Assembly: GCF_032268605.1 (NCBI RefSeq)
Contig: NZ_CP130318.1
Coordinates: 372,001 to 436,000, forward strand
Direction: 5' to 3'
DNA length: 64,000 nt
Source: Paenibacillus aurantius
GTDB lineage: Bacteria > Bacillota > Bacilli > Paenibacillales > NBRC-103111
Each line of letters opens with the position of its first letter. Position 1 is the stretch's first letter. A model generated the notes under the pieces. It worked only from the letters and a program-made list of their open reading frames with translations. It did no database searches and was not told the origin of the DNA. The translations under genes and the position numbers were made by a program. Positions 8,326 through 16,889 of this stretch are shown here, in pieces.

Positions 8326-9138
8326 ATGAGCTTAGTACCCGTTCCCTTCTTCTCGAGCACTTTGTTCCGCCGTCAAACCTGCTTTGTTTATCTGCCGCCG
8401 GGCTACGAATCGTCCGATCAGCATTACCCGACGATCTATTTGCTTCACGGGCTGTACGGATCCGAGTCCGACTGGACGCAGAAGGGGGGAGCCGAAGCCA
8501 CGCTGGATCGTCTCCTGGCCGCCGGGGAGCTGCGCGAGTGCATCGTCGTCATGCCGAATGACGGCGGCTACGGGCACGGCACCTTCTACCTCGACTGGTA
8601 CGACGGAACGGGGAACTTCGAGCAGTACATTACCGATGACCTCGTTCCCTTCATTGACTCGCATTATCGTACCCTGCCCGCCCCGGAATCGAGAGCGATC
8701 GGGGGATTGTCCATGGGCGGGTTCGGAGCGTTCTATCTAGCCCTTCGCCATCCGGAGCTGTTCGGAGCAGCCTCCTCCTTGTCGGGAGCGATCGGCTCGC
8801 CTTCGCTCTTGTCGTTCAAGGACTACTCCCGCTCGGAGTTCCCCCGGATGCTCGGGCCGGTTACCGGTCCTTACGCCCGCGAACGGGACCTCGCCCGGCT
8901 CGTCGAGCAGCGGGCGAAAGAGGGGGCCCTGCCGCAGCTGCATTTCACATGCGGGACCGAGGATTACCTGTATCCGCTCAGCTGCGGGTTCAAGGTTCAC
9001 CTCGAAGGGCTTGGGGTCGGTCATGAATACACAGAATACCCCGGGGCCCATACGTGGGACTACTGGTCGGAGCATCTGCCGGAAACGCTGCGTTTTATGG
9101 AAAAAGCTTTTGCCGCCAAAGAGGCGGAAAGCAGCTGA
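8326..9138 (+). CDS. Esterase family alpha/beta hydrolase
   Basis: A 270-aa serine hydrolase of the putative esterase (enterochelin-esterase/S-formylglutathione-hydrolase-like) group. The nucleophile elbow is GLSMG (127-131, Ser129), the oxyanion loop is HGLYG (41-45), and likely acid and base residues are Asp213 (TED) and His242 (AHTW). No signal peptide is visible, so it is probably cytoplasmic. A ribosome site AGAGG lies upstream of the ATG. Co-orientation with the AraC gene suggests it may deacylate a carbohydrate-related substrate, but this is inference. Confidence 0.87.
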   Translation: MSLVPVPFFSSTLFRRQTCFVYLPPGYESSDQHYPTIYLLHGLYGSESDWTQKGGAEATLDRLLAAGELRECIVVMPNDGGYGHGTFYLDWYDGTGNFEQYITDDLVPFIDSHYRTLPAPESRAIGGLSMGGFGAFYLALRHPELFGAASSLSGAIGSPSLLSFKDYSRSEFPRMLGPVTGPYARERDLARLVEQRAKEGALPQLHFTCGTEDYLYPLSCGFKVHLEGLGVGHEYTEYPGAHTWDYWSEHLPETLRFMEKAFAAKEAESS

Positions 9139-9490
9139 CGCAGAGGAGCTTCCGCGGCACCGCATGGGCGGCGCCCGGGTCCAAGCCCTGCGATACCGCT
9201 TCGGCCTAGGGGTTCAAGCCTGCTTGGCGCATCGGCTTATCGAACTAATCTCCGCGATGCTGTTAAGATAGCGGCCGCGGGGACGGATGCCCGAATGGCT
9301 GCAGATGGATAGGGGCCGGGGGATGGATGCCCGTTTGCGGGAAGGACGGCTCGGCTGCATGAGTTCAGCCGGGACCGGCCTTTTGTTTTTAAGGCGGGGT
9401 GACGCTGTTTTAAAGTCCGGCGGGAACGTTAAGGATAAGAGGGCGAACTGGTTAGGGCGTAAGGATTGGCTGGCGCCGGGGCGAACGCCC
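9139..9490. other. Intergenic stretch without a convincing gene
   Basis: About 350 bp between the esterase and the pncA promoter. It holds an imperfect hairpin (about 9345-9380, CGGCT pairing with AGCCG) followed by CCTTTTGTTTTT that may terminate the esterase transcript. ORFs here overlap the start of pncA and resemble nothing. Confidence 0.5.
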
Positions 9491-9519
9491 TTGACAAACG
9501 CTTTTTATTCATACATAAT
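9491..9519 (+). promoter_or_regulatory. Sigma-A promoter of pncA-pncB
   Basis: A perfect TTGACA (9491-9496) and CATAAT (9514-9519) with 17-nt spacing, about 42 nt before the pncA start. Confidence 0.88.
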
Positions 9520-9560
9520 GAAACTATCAAATAGACATTATCGAAACGGAGGCGGAGGAA

Positions 9561-10097
9561 ATGAAGGCCCTTCTGGTCATCGATTACACGGTGGATTTCG
9601 TAACTGGAAAGCTTCCCGTCGGGCAGCCGGCGCTGGACATTGAAGAGAGGATCGCTGCTCTGACTGAGGAATTCGTGGAGTGCGGGGATTACGTCGTGAT
9701 GGCGGTGGATGTGCACGAGGAGAATGACCCGGACCATCCGGAGACGAAGCTTTTTCCTCCTCACAATATCCGGGGGACCGAGGGACGGGACCTGTACGGC
9801 CGTTTGCGGGAAGTGTACGAGAACAATAAGAACCGAATCGAGTGGATGGATAAAACCCGGTACAGCGCGTTTCACGAGACCGGCCTCGATGAAGAGCTGA
9901 AGAAACGCGGCATCCGGGAGCTTCATCTGGCGGGGGTCTGCACCGACATCTGTGTGCTGCATACAGCAGTGGATGCGTACAACAAAGGCTATTCGCTTGT
10001 GATTCACCGCGGCGCGGCCGCCAGCTTTAATGCGGCGGGACACGCTTGGGCGCTGGAGCATTTTGCGGGAACGCTCGGGGCGGAAATAACGGACTGA
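9561..10097 (+). CDS. pncA: Nicotinamidase
   Basis: A 178-aa isochorismatase-fold amidase that converts nicotinamide to nicotinate for NAD salvage. The catalytic triad is visible as Asp8 (LLVIDYTVDF), Lys98 (MDKTRYSAF) and Cys131 (GVCTDICVLHT). Metal ligands Asp50, His52 and His68 fit the PncA family. The ATG follows GGAGGCGGAGG. The gene is 45 nt upstream of pncB with a strong shared promoter, the same order of functions as yueJ/yueK in Bacillus subtilis. Length is normal. Confidence 0.93.
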   Translation: MKALLVIDYTVDFVTGKLPVGQPALDIEERIAALTEEFVECGDYVVMAVDVHEENDPDHPETKLFPPHNIRGTEGRDLYGRLREVYENNKNRIEWMDKTRYSAFHETGLDEELKKRGIRELHLAGVCTDICVLHTAVDAYNKGYSLVIHRGAAASFNAAGHAWALEHFAGTLGAEITD

Positions 10098-10142
10098 CCG
10101 GGTGGCCATTCTAATAAGAAAGAATCGAGAGGGGCGGCAATC

Positions 10143-11594
10143 ATGACCCATTCGCATTACGCGCTTCATACGGACAAATACCAGATCAACATGCTGTATG
10201 CTCATTGGTTTCACGGTACCCACAACCAGAGGGCGGTGTTCGATGTGTTCTATCGGAAGCAGCCTTTCGGCAACGGCTTTGCCGTCTTCGCCGGTCTGGA
10301 AAGACTGGTTCACTACTTGAACGAGCTGCGGTTTAAGGAGGAGGAAATCGCCTACCTGGCGGAGCAGGAGGAAGGGTACGACCCGCGGTTCTTCGAAGAG
10401 CTCCGGAATTTCCGCTTCACGGGGACGCTTCATGCGATGGAGGAAGGGACGATCGTGTTCCCGAACGAGCCGTTGATCCGGGTGGAGGCCAGGGTGTTCG
10501 AGGCTCAGCTGATCGAGACGGCACTGCTGAATTTCGTCAACTTCCAGACTCTAATTGCCACGAAGGCGGCCCGGATCAAGCAGGTGGCCGGGCAGGATAG
10601 GCTGCTCGAGTTCGGCACCCGGCGGGCGCAGGAGGCGGACGCCGCGGTATGGGGCGCGCGGGCCACATATGTGGCGGGCTTCGACGCCACCTCGAACATG
10701 CAGGCGGGGATGAGGTTCGGCATTCCGACCAAGGGGACGCATGCCCATGCGTGGGTGCAGAATCACCGGACGGAGCTGGAGGCCTTCGAGCGGTTCGCCG
10801 AGGCGCTGCCCGATCAGGTCACCCTGCTGGTGGATACGTACGACACGCTGAAATTTGGCGTTCCCGATGCCATCACCGTCGGCTTGAAGATGAAAGAGAA
10901 GGGTAAGACGCTGAAGGGCATCCGGCTGGACAGCGGAGACCTGACCTACTTGTCGATTCAGGCCCGGCGCATGCTGGACGAAGCGGGGCTGACCGAGACC
11001 CGGATTACCGCGTCGAACGATCTGGATGAGAATACGATTTTTGAGATCAAGGCCCAGGGGGCCCGCATCGACATCTGGGGAGTGGGCACCCAGCTCATTA
11101 CCGGAGGCAGCCAGCCGGCGCTCGGCGGCGTCTACAAATTGGTCGCCCGGGAGGAGAACGGGGAGCTCGTCCCGACCATTAAGATCTCGGGGAACCCGGA
11201 GAAAATCACGAACCCCGGCATCAAGGACGTCTACCGCATCATCAGCCGCAAGACCGGTCGGGCCGAGGGCGATTACATTACGCTTCACGGGGACGAGGAT
11301 GTCCCGCACGGCAAGCCCATCCGGCTGTTCAACCCCACCCACACCTTTATTCAGAAAACGGTGTCGGATTACGAGGCTGTCCCGCTGCTTAAGCCGATCT
11401 ACGTGGAAGGCAAGCAGGTCTATGAGCTGCCGACCCTGGACCGGATCCGCGAGCTTCACCGGGAGCAGATGTCGTGGTTCTGGCCGGAATATTTACGCCG
11501 GCTGAACCCGGAGGTCTACCCCGTCGATCTCAGCCAGAAGGCCTGGGACATGAAGATGGACCTGATCCGGAGCCATCTGGAGCCTAAGGAATAA
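10143..11594 (+). CDS. pncB: Nicotinate phosphoribosyltransferase
   Basis: A 483-aa cytoplasmic enzyme of the Preiss-Handler pathway that joins nicotinate and PRPP to form nicotinate mononucleotide. The N-terminus has the typical HTDKYQINMLYAHWFHGTHN. The central region includes EFGTRRAQ and GTHAHAWVQ, the latter near the phosphorylatable histidine of the family. RLDSGDLTYLS and the ASNDLDE/GVGTQL segments line the substrate-binding barrel. It is the second gene of the pncA-pncB operon and is followed by a strong terminator. Confidence 0.95.
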   Translation: MTHSHYALHTDKYQINMLYAHWFHGTHNQRAVFDVFYRKQPFGNGFAVFAGLERLVHYLNELRFKEEEIAYLAEQEEGYDPRFFEELRNFRFTGTLHAMEEGTIVFPNEPLIRVEARVFEAQLIETALLNFVNFQTLIATKAARIKQVAGQDRLLEFGTRRAQEADAAVWGARATYVAGFDATSNMQAGMRFGIPTKGTHAHAWVQNHRTELEAFERFAEALPDQVTLLVDTYDTLKFGVPDAITVGLKMKEKGKTLKGIRLDSGDLTYLSIQARRMLDEAGLTETRITASNDLDENTIFEIKAQGARIDIWGVGTQLITGGSQPALGGVYKLVAREENGELVPTIKISGNPEKITNPGIKDVYRIISRKTGRAEGDYITLHGDEDVPHGKPIRLFNPTHTFIQKTVSDYEAVPLLKPIYVEGKQVYELPTLDRIRELHREQMSWFWPEYLRRLNPEVYPVDLSQKAWDMKMDLIRSHLEPKE

Positions 11595-11614
11595 GGCCGC
11601 GTATGCCTGACTAC

Positions 11615-11656
11615 GTAAAAAAGCTCATCTTCCCTCGCGGGACGGTGAGCTTTTTA
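11615..11656 (+). terminator. Rho-independent terminator of pncA-pncB
   Basis: AAAAAGCTCA and TGAGCTTTTT pair around an 18-nt loop, directly after the operon. Confidence 0.9.
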
Positions 11657-11753
11657 ATAGTAAATCAGGAAAAAAACCGGTTCGGCAGGTGAGCCGGTCC
11701 GAATGGGAAGGGATACCGGCTGAGAAAGGCCGGTGGAGGAAAGCCCGCCGCGG

Positions 11754-12905
11754 TCAGCCCCGGTCCCGGTTCGTCATCTGCTGCCAGACGGACCCTGCGG
11801 CCGCTTCGCCTCCCTCGATCCGCTCAAGCGCCAGCTGGGCCTGCATGCGGACTTCGAATTCGGGGTCGTCCTGCGCTTCGCGAAGGGCGGGAACTGCGGA
11901 TTCGTCTCCGGCCTCGTACAGGAAGCGGGCGGCTCTCCAGCGAACGAGCTTGTTGGAGTCCTTCAAGGCTTCCGCCATCGCCGGGCCGGCTTCGGGGAAG
12001 CCCAGGTCCGACAGAGTATCCCCCGCTGTCCGGCGGACCACCGCGGAGGAATCCTTAAGCGCCCGGTACAGATAGGGGAGGACAACAGGGTCCTTCAGAT
12101 CGCCCAGGTAAACGGCGGCGAGCCGGCGGATGGACGTCTGCGGATCCTCAAGGGCTTTGGCCAGAAGCGGCAAGGATTCCGCCTCGGGCTTCATCCGCTG
12201 AAGGGCCGCATACCGCCGCCGCCAGTCGGGATCGTTCAGGGCTTCCTTCAGCTCCGCTTCCCCGGTCGCTTCCTCGACCACCGTTTCGCCCGGATCCAAT
12301 TGAGCGGCGAGAACCCGCAGCTCCTGCAGCCGGGCCTCGTCGTAGGCCGCGTCCAGCTCGCGGACCACCTCATCCAGTACCTCCTGCAGGTCGCCGTACC
12401 GGACGCCATGCTCATTCAGCTGGCGTTCCCGGATCAGGTTGGGGGAGGAGAGGCCTGCTTCCATCGCGGCTTCTACGAACCGGGCGGGCAGGGAGGCCCG
12501 CTTCTCTTCCTCGCCAGCGCTTACCCTTACCTGCATGGGAATGCCGCGGAAGGTTTGGACGAGCACCTTTACCTCCCCGTAGGCCGGATCCGCCTCCGCC
12601 GCCTCCCCTTCCGCCAGGGCGGGGGAGAGGGACGCCGGAGCGCCCTCGGCGGTGCCGAGAATCCGGCGGGATTCCGCCAGGATGGACGGCCAATCCCCTT
12701 TCGGATGCCGGTCGAGGGCCAGGAAATCCGCCGCGTGGTACAGACCCGTGACGCCCGGGATGGAAAGCAGCTCTTGGACGAAGGGAGGGGCCTCTTCCCG
12801 GTTATCCGGCGTGTAGGTGAGGCGCCTGCCCTCCGGCAGTTTCTCGTCCAGGGTCAGCTTCATCGTATTGGGACTGGGGGTCGGTTCGATCGAAACGATC
12901 TTCAT
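11754..12905 (-). CDS. Conserved virulence factor C-like protein (Nfu-N domain plus HEAT repeats; YpgR/CvfC type)
   Basis: A 383-aa cytoplasmic protein. The N-terminus (about 1-90: IVSIEPTPSPNTMKLTLDE) is the NifU/Nfu N-terminal-like domain. From about residue 190 follow helical HEAT repeats with motifs such as DPDWRRRYAALQRM and LKDSSAVVRRTAGDTLSDLG. This architecture matches the CvfC family (Staphylococcus aureus CvfC, Bacillus YpgR), whose biochemical role is not settled. CvfC affects virulence-gene expression in S. aureus; any role here is unknown. A GGAGGAAACGAG site precedes the ATG. It follows the helicase gene on the same strand but a terminator separates them. Confidence 0.82.
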   Translation of the reverse strand: MKIVSIEPTPSPNTMKLTLDEKLPEGRRLTYTPDNREEAPPFVQELLSIPGVTGLYHAADFLALDRHPKGDWPSILAESRRILGTAEGAPASLSPALAEGEAAEADPAYGEVKVLVQTFRGIPMQVRVSAGEEEKRASLPARFVEAAMEAGLSSPNLIRERQLNEHGVRYGDLQEVLDEVVRELDAAYDEARLQELRVLAAQLDPGETVVEEATGEAELKEALNDPDWRRRYAALQRMKPEAESLPLLAKALEDPQTSIRRLAAVYLGDLKDPVVLPYLYRALKDSSAVVRRTAGDTLSDLGFPEAGPAMAEALKDSNKLVRWRAARFLYEAGDESAVPALREAQDDPEFEVRMQAQLALERIEGGEAAAGSVWQQMTNRDRG

Positions 12906-12980
12906 CTCGTTTCCTCCTCCGGTTTGGATTCATATAAGAACAAAAGGGCGGCTGAACGTCAGCACACCCGTTGAAGGGAT

Positions 12981-13014
12981 AAAAAAGACCCGGCGCCTAA
13001 GCAGGCCGCCGGGT
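12981..13014 (-). terminator. Rho-independent terminator of the helicase gene
   Basis: On the minus strand ACCCGGCG and CGCCGGGT pair around a short loop and run into TCTTTTTT, just after the helicase stop codon. Confidence 0.9.
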
Positions 13015-13021
13015 TTGCCGC

Positions 13022-14806
13022 TTAGCGCCGGCCGCGCTTGGCTCCGCCGCCTGCAGGCCGCTTGCCGCCGGCACTCCGGCCGCCGCTCGGCCGCGGGGCA
13101 CCGCCGCTGCGTCCCGCGCTGCCGGAGCGCCCGGCTGCGCCTCCGCCGCGCGCCGAGGCACCGCGCGGAGTGCGCGGCGACGAGCTCCACTCGCCGGCGT
13201 CACGCCCGCGGTCGCTCCGGCGGCTGTCGCCGCGCTCCGCGCTCCGCGGCCCGCCATCGCCGCCGCGTGCTCCGCGGCTTGCCCCGGCGGCTCCGCGCGT
13301 GCCGCGGCCCTCGCTGCGCAGGCCGTCCGCTCCCGCCCGGCGTCCGCCCGGGCTGGCGCTGCGCTCGCCGTAGCCGCGCTCCTCCGCTGCAGCACCGCCT
13401 GCCGTCCGCTTACCGCGGCCGGGCTCGCGGAAGCCGTCCGCCTCCGCTCCCGCCGCGCGTCCAGCCGTGCGCGCGCGGCGCCCGTCTTCGCTTATGCCGC
13501 GCGCGCCGCGGCTCTCCTCGCCGGAGCTGCCCGGCCGGCGGCCTTCGCCCCAGCCGCTGGCGTAGCCTCGTCCGCCGGCTCTTGCCGCTGCGCGTCCGCC
13601 TCCGCCGCGTGCCGCTCCCCTGCGGCCGCCTTCGCCGCGGGAGCCCCGTCCGGCCCCGCGGCCCTCTTCGCGCAGAACCGGGGCCGGTGACCTCCGGCCG
13701 CCCTTCTGCTCGATCGTCTGCTTGATGCCGCGTTCAATCTGCTCGAGGTGGAACCGGTCCCGCGGCGACGCAAAGGTCACCGCCATTCCTTCCTGGCCCG
13801 CACGCCCCGTCCGGCCGATGCGGTGGATGTAGCTCTCGACATCATGGGGAATGTCGTAGTTAAATACATGGGTGATGCCTTCGACATCAATTCCGCGTGC
13901 CGCCATATCGGTCGCCACGAGCACATGAATGCGCCCTTCGCGGAACCGTTTCATGACCTGTTCCCGCTTCGCTTGGGACAGGTCCCCGTGAAGCTCGTCC
14001 GAAGCAATCCCCTTCTCCTGCAGGGCTTCATTTAAGGCGGATGCCCGCCGCTTCGTGCGGCAGAAGACCATGGAAAGGTAAGGGCGGTAGGTTTCGAGCG
14101 CCTCGATAAGGGCATCCTGCTTGCCGCGGTCCGTCGTATTGATGACGACCTGTTCGATTTCGTCGAGGGTGATCCGTTTCGCTTCTATTGTAATTTCCTG
14201 CGGGTCGCGCATGTAGTTCTTCGCCAGCTGCCGGACCGGTCCCGGCATAGTTGCCGAGAAAAGCAGTGTCTGCCGGCGGGAAGACGTCTGGTCGATAATT
14301 TGCTGCACATCGGCCAGAAAGCCCATATGCAGCATCTGATCCGCCTCATCCAACACGAGGTACTCGAGCTTGCCGAAGTGAACCGAGCCGCGGCGCAGGT
14401 GATCGAGCAGGCGGCCGGGCGTCCCGACCACGAGATGAACCGCTCCTTCGAGCTTTCTCAGCTGGCGTTCCACATCCTGTCCCCCGTAAGCGGCAAGTAC
14501 GTTGGCGCCTACGGCCGGGGCCAGCTTCTGGGCTTCATCGGTGATCTGAATGGCAAGCTCCCGGGTCGGCGTGATGATGAGGGCCTGAACGGCCTTCTGC
14601 CGGAGGTCGATCCGTGAGAGAATGGGAAGCAGGAAGGCGAGCGTTTTTCCTGTTCCGGTCTGGGCCTGGGCAATGACATCCTTGCCGGACAGGGCAACCG
14701 GAATCGCCTGCTTCTGAATGGGTGTAGGATGGGAAATGCCCATCGTCTGTAAAGCTTCGGCAAGCTCGGCGGCGACGCCAAGCGGGGCAAAACGGTTTTT
14801 ATCCAT
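13022..14806 (-). CDS. DEAD-box RNA helicase with a very long Gly/Arg-rich tail (CshA/DeaD-like)
   Basis: An ATP-dependent RNA helicase, 594 aa. All core motifs are present: AQTGTGKT (48-55), PTRELAIQ (80-87), DEAD (153-156), SAT (184-186) and HRIGRTGR (328-335). The catalytic core ends near residue 370. The remaining about 225 residues are low-complexity, rich in Gly, Arg, Ala and Ser with many RGG-like triplets, and should be disordered and RNA-binding. Family members act in ribosome assembly, cold adaptation and RNA decay. The tail-coding DNA is extremely GC-rich. The gene has its own terminator and a long leader of about 300 bp to the divergent sinR. Confidence 0.95.
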   Translation of the reverse strand: MDKNRFAPLGVAAELAEALQTMGISHPTPIQKQAIPVALSGKDVIAQAQTGTGKTLAFLLPILSRIDLRQKAVQALIITPTRELAIQITDEAQKLAPAVGANVLAAYGGQDVERQLRKLEGAVHLVVGTPGRLLDHLRRGSVHFGKLEYLVLDEADQMLHMGFLADVQQIIDQTSSRRQTLLFSATMPGPVRQLAKNYMRDPQEITIEAKRITLDEIEQVVINTTDRGKQDALIEALETYRPYLSMVFCRTKRRASALNEALQEKGIASDELHGDLSQAKREQVMKRFREGRIHVLVATDMAARGIDVEGITHVFNYDIPHDVESYIHRIGRTGRAGQEGMAVTFASPRDRFHLEQIERGIKQTIEQKGGRRSPAPVLREEGRGAGRGSRGEGGRRGAARGGGGRAAARAGGRGYASGWGEGRRPGSSGEESRGARGISEDGRRARTAGRAAGAEADGFREPGRGKRTAGGAAAEERGYGERSASPGGRRAGADGLRSEGRGTRGAAGASRGARGGDGGPRSAERGDSRRSDRGRDAGEWSSSPRTPRGASARGGGAAGRSGSAGRSGGAPRPSGGRSAGGKRPAGGGAKRGRR

Positions 14807-15115
14807 TGGGTTAACCCTCTCTTATGGGACTGATTCTTAGTATCCTTATCTTCCGATTTTCATCCGAAGGTTATGATATCTCCTCATTATACCTTATCTT
14901 TCCTTCCCCGCACCAATCGCGCATTTTTACGGCAAGGTATAATCTCCCTATCCTTTAGTTAGAATTGTTTATAATAGAAGAAAATAGCAGAAATTTCGTC
15001 ATTATGCAGGACTTTAGCTGTATTTTACACGGGATTCCGGCTAATTTCTTTCACCGGCTTAACATTTAAGATATAATGAGGTCAAAACTACCATGGATCA
15101 AGAGGAGAATTCAGC
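14807..15115. other. Divergent promoter region between helicase and sinR
   Basis: An AT-rich 309-bp region compared with its flanks. Several TATAAT-like boxes occur on the plus strand (14938, 14970, 15072) and one on the minus strand (14886-14891), but none has a convincing -35 at 17 nt. It may encode a long cold-shock-type leader for the helicase. No gene is seen. Confidence 0.5.
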
Positions 15116-15460
15116 GTGATCGGAAAACGAGTCCAGAACCTGCGTCTGCGGAGAGGATTGACCCTCTCGGAACTTGCCGAAAGGGCGGGGGTCGCCAAAT
15201 CCTATCTCAGCACGATGGAAAGGGATATTCAATCCAACCCTTCCATTCAGTTCCTTGAGAAAATCGCAGCCGTTCTCGGCGTAACGGTGGAAGCTCTTCT
15301 TCAGCCGGAAGAGCCGCAGGATTCGGACGAAGCCGACCGCCTGGACCAGGAATGGCAGGAGCTGGTTCGGGAAGCGATGTCGTCCGGCATCAGCAAGGAA
15401 CAGTTTCGTGATTTCCTCGAGTTCTCCAAGTGGAGAAACCGCGACCGGGATCCATCTTAG
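15116..15460 (+). CDS. sinR: SinR-type transcriptional repressor
   Basis: A 114-aa XRE-family regulator. Residues 5-60 form the helix-turn-helix (LTLSELAERAGVAKSYLSTM), closely like B. subtilis SinR, the master repressor of biofilm matrix genes. The C-terminal part (LDQEWQELVREAMSSGISKE, 76-95, then FRDFLEFSKW) is the SinI/SinR dimerisation module. The start is GTG with AGAGGAG 8 nt upstream. In B. subtilis sinI is immediately upstream; here it is absent and a SinI homologue lies about 7 kb away. A small gene of unknown function follows after 21 nt. Confidence 0.9.
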   Translation: MIGKRVQNLRLRRGLTLSELAERAGVAKSYLSTMERDIQSNPSIQFLEKIAAVLGVTVEALLQPEEPQDSDEADRLDQEWQELVREAMSSGISKEQFRDFLEFSKWRNRDRDPS

Positions 15461-15481
15461 TGCCGCAAGGAGGTTGGAATC

Positions 15482-15775
15482 ATGAAGCCCGTGCAGTTTA
15501 CGATGGACGATCTGTTCGCGCCTTCGCCGGAACCCGTTCGTGATCCGCTCGAATCGCACATAATGACGTATATAAATGAAGGAATCAGCAGTGCCCGGGA
15601 AATATGCGAGAAGCTGATCGCGCGGCAGGGAATGGATCCGGCCCGTTACAGCACCGGGAAACCTGTCCTTTTTCCTTACGTATGCCGTTGTCTGGATTCG
15701 CTCGCCTCATCCGGGCAGGTGAAATTCCAGGGAGCGGTCGAAGGAACGGAGGACCGGACTTACTTCAAGGCCTAA
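15482..15775 (+). CDS. Small protein of unknown function in the sinR operon
   Basis: A 97-aa soluble protein that I do not recognise. AAGGAGG lies 8 nt upstream of the ATG, and the gene is 21 nt after sinR, so the two are co-transcribed and share the following terminator. The central part (MTYINEGISSAREICEKLIARQ) and C-terminal part (FPYVCRCLDSLASSGQVKF) look like a small winged-helix fold, suggesting a DNA-binding or regulatory accessory role. This is inference from predicted helices and the context only. Confidence 0.7.
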   Translation: MKPVQFTMDDLFAPSPEPVRDPLESHIMTYINEGISSAREICEKLIARQGMDPARYSTGKPVLFPYVCRCLDSLASSGQVKFQGAVEGTEDRTYFKA

Positions 15776-15781
15776 CGCACC

Positions 15782-15819
15782 AAACGGAGGATGCCTGGCA
15801 GGCGTTCCTCCGTTTTCTT
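15782..15819 (+). terminator. Rho-independent terminator of the sinR operon
   Basis: AAACGGAGGA and TCCTCCGTTT pair around a 14-nt loop, followed by a T-rich tail. Confidence 0.9.
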
Positions 15820-15837
15820 TTGTACCTTCTTAAGGCA

Positions 15838-16599
15838 CTATCGGACGTTTCGCTTGTTTTCCACGGTGCCGTTGATGATCTTGTCCTCCGTTTTCCGGTC
15901 GGGAAGGCTTAATACCCGGTTGACCATCCCGTTGAATTCCTGAACGCGGGAATCGAGCGGGAGGCCTCTCGCGCTGTCCTGGGCATAACCGTTCATGAGG
16001 TTGACGAAATCCCGATGGGCCGAGATGTACACTTCATGAACGGAAGGTTGGGCATTCCGGATAATCGAGGCGATCTCCTGCTTCAGGCCGTGGGAAATGT
16101 TGTCCGCCTCCTCCACCGTCTCGTAGCTGTTGCTTCCGGAGGTAAGCAGGCGGGGGTCCTGGTAGCTCCCGAATTGGTGGGGGTAGTACCGGCCGAGGGA
16201 GGTGGGCGAGTTGTTCGTCTCATGGCGGGCTCCCGCCCCGCGGGTCCCCGTTGCGGTGTGGTCGATGAGGATGGCCGCGTAGGCGTTGGTTTCGGTCAGA
16301 ACGACGAAGGCCGTATTGATTCCGTTGACATTGGCTACCTTATCGGATAACACCTGGCTGTACACGAGGCGCTTGTTGGCATGAATGACGGTTTGGCCCG
16401 TACCCGCGCCGTACAGCTTCATCCCGGTATCGGGAACGCTTCCCCGGGTGGAGCTGTAATTGCTGTTGCTGCGCACTCCGTAGCTCGGAATGCCTCTCTT
16501 GCCTTTGGCCTCACCGTCGGAGCATCCGCACAGCCCGGTCAGGAGCAGCGCCGAAGCCCCGGCCATAAGGATTCTGGACCATCGGTAGGTGGGGATCAT
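15838..16599 (-). CDS. YhcN/YlaJ family sporulation lipoprotein
   Basis: A 253-aa exported lipoprotein of the YhcN/YlaJ family, whose members occur in the spore inner membrane and are expressed in the forespore. The signal peptide ends at a lipobox-like LLTGLCGC near residue 21. The family core is the segment with VLSDKVANVNGINTAFVVL and AAILID, resembling a BON-like sporulation domain. AAGGAGG lies 10 nt before this ATG; a GTG one codon earlier (16602) at 7 nt is equally possible. Function is unknown, perhaps spore outgrowth. It is monocistronic, convergent with the sinR operon. Confidence 0.88.
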   Translation of the reverse strand: MIPTYRWSRILMAGASALLLTGLCGCSDGEAKGKRGIPSYGVRSNSNYSSTRGSVPDTGMKLYGAGTGQTVIHANKRLVYSQVLSDKVANVNGINTAFVVLTETNAYAAILIDHTATGTRGAGARHETNNSPTSLGRYYPHQFGSYQDPRLLTSGSNSYETVEEADNISHGLKQEIASIIRNAQPSVHEVYISAHRDFVNLMNGYAQDSARGLPLDSRVQEFNGMVNRVLSLPDRKTEDKIINGTVENKRNVR

Positions 16600-16782
16600 C
16601 ACGGAATAACCTCCTTTTGAACAGGGCGTAGGGTTCTTCTCTATAGGATGAAACAACGGGCGGAAATTATCCTTGGGGACCGGTGGAAACGATGCATAGA
16701 ACGCTCAAAATAAGGAAACAATCCATACGAAAAAAGTAAAAAAGTGCCGATTTAGAACGTTTTGTGAACTTGTGGCAGAAGA

Positions 16783-16811
16783 TTGACAAAAAAGTTTGAC
16801 GAATTTATAGT
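16783..16811 (+). promoter_or_regulatory. Sigma-A promoter of the cta operon
   Basis: Perfect TTGACA (16783-16788) and TATAGT (16806-16811) with 17-nt spacing. A small UUCG-capped hairpin (16841-16854, CATGG paired with CCATG) lies in the leader about 35 nt before the ctaC start. Confidence 0.85.
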
Positions 16812-16889
16812 TAATAGGGTGATTAAGTTTGTTGACAAGGCATGGTTCGCCATGTTACGGACTATTACGAAATAAAGTGGGGTTGATAA

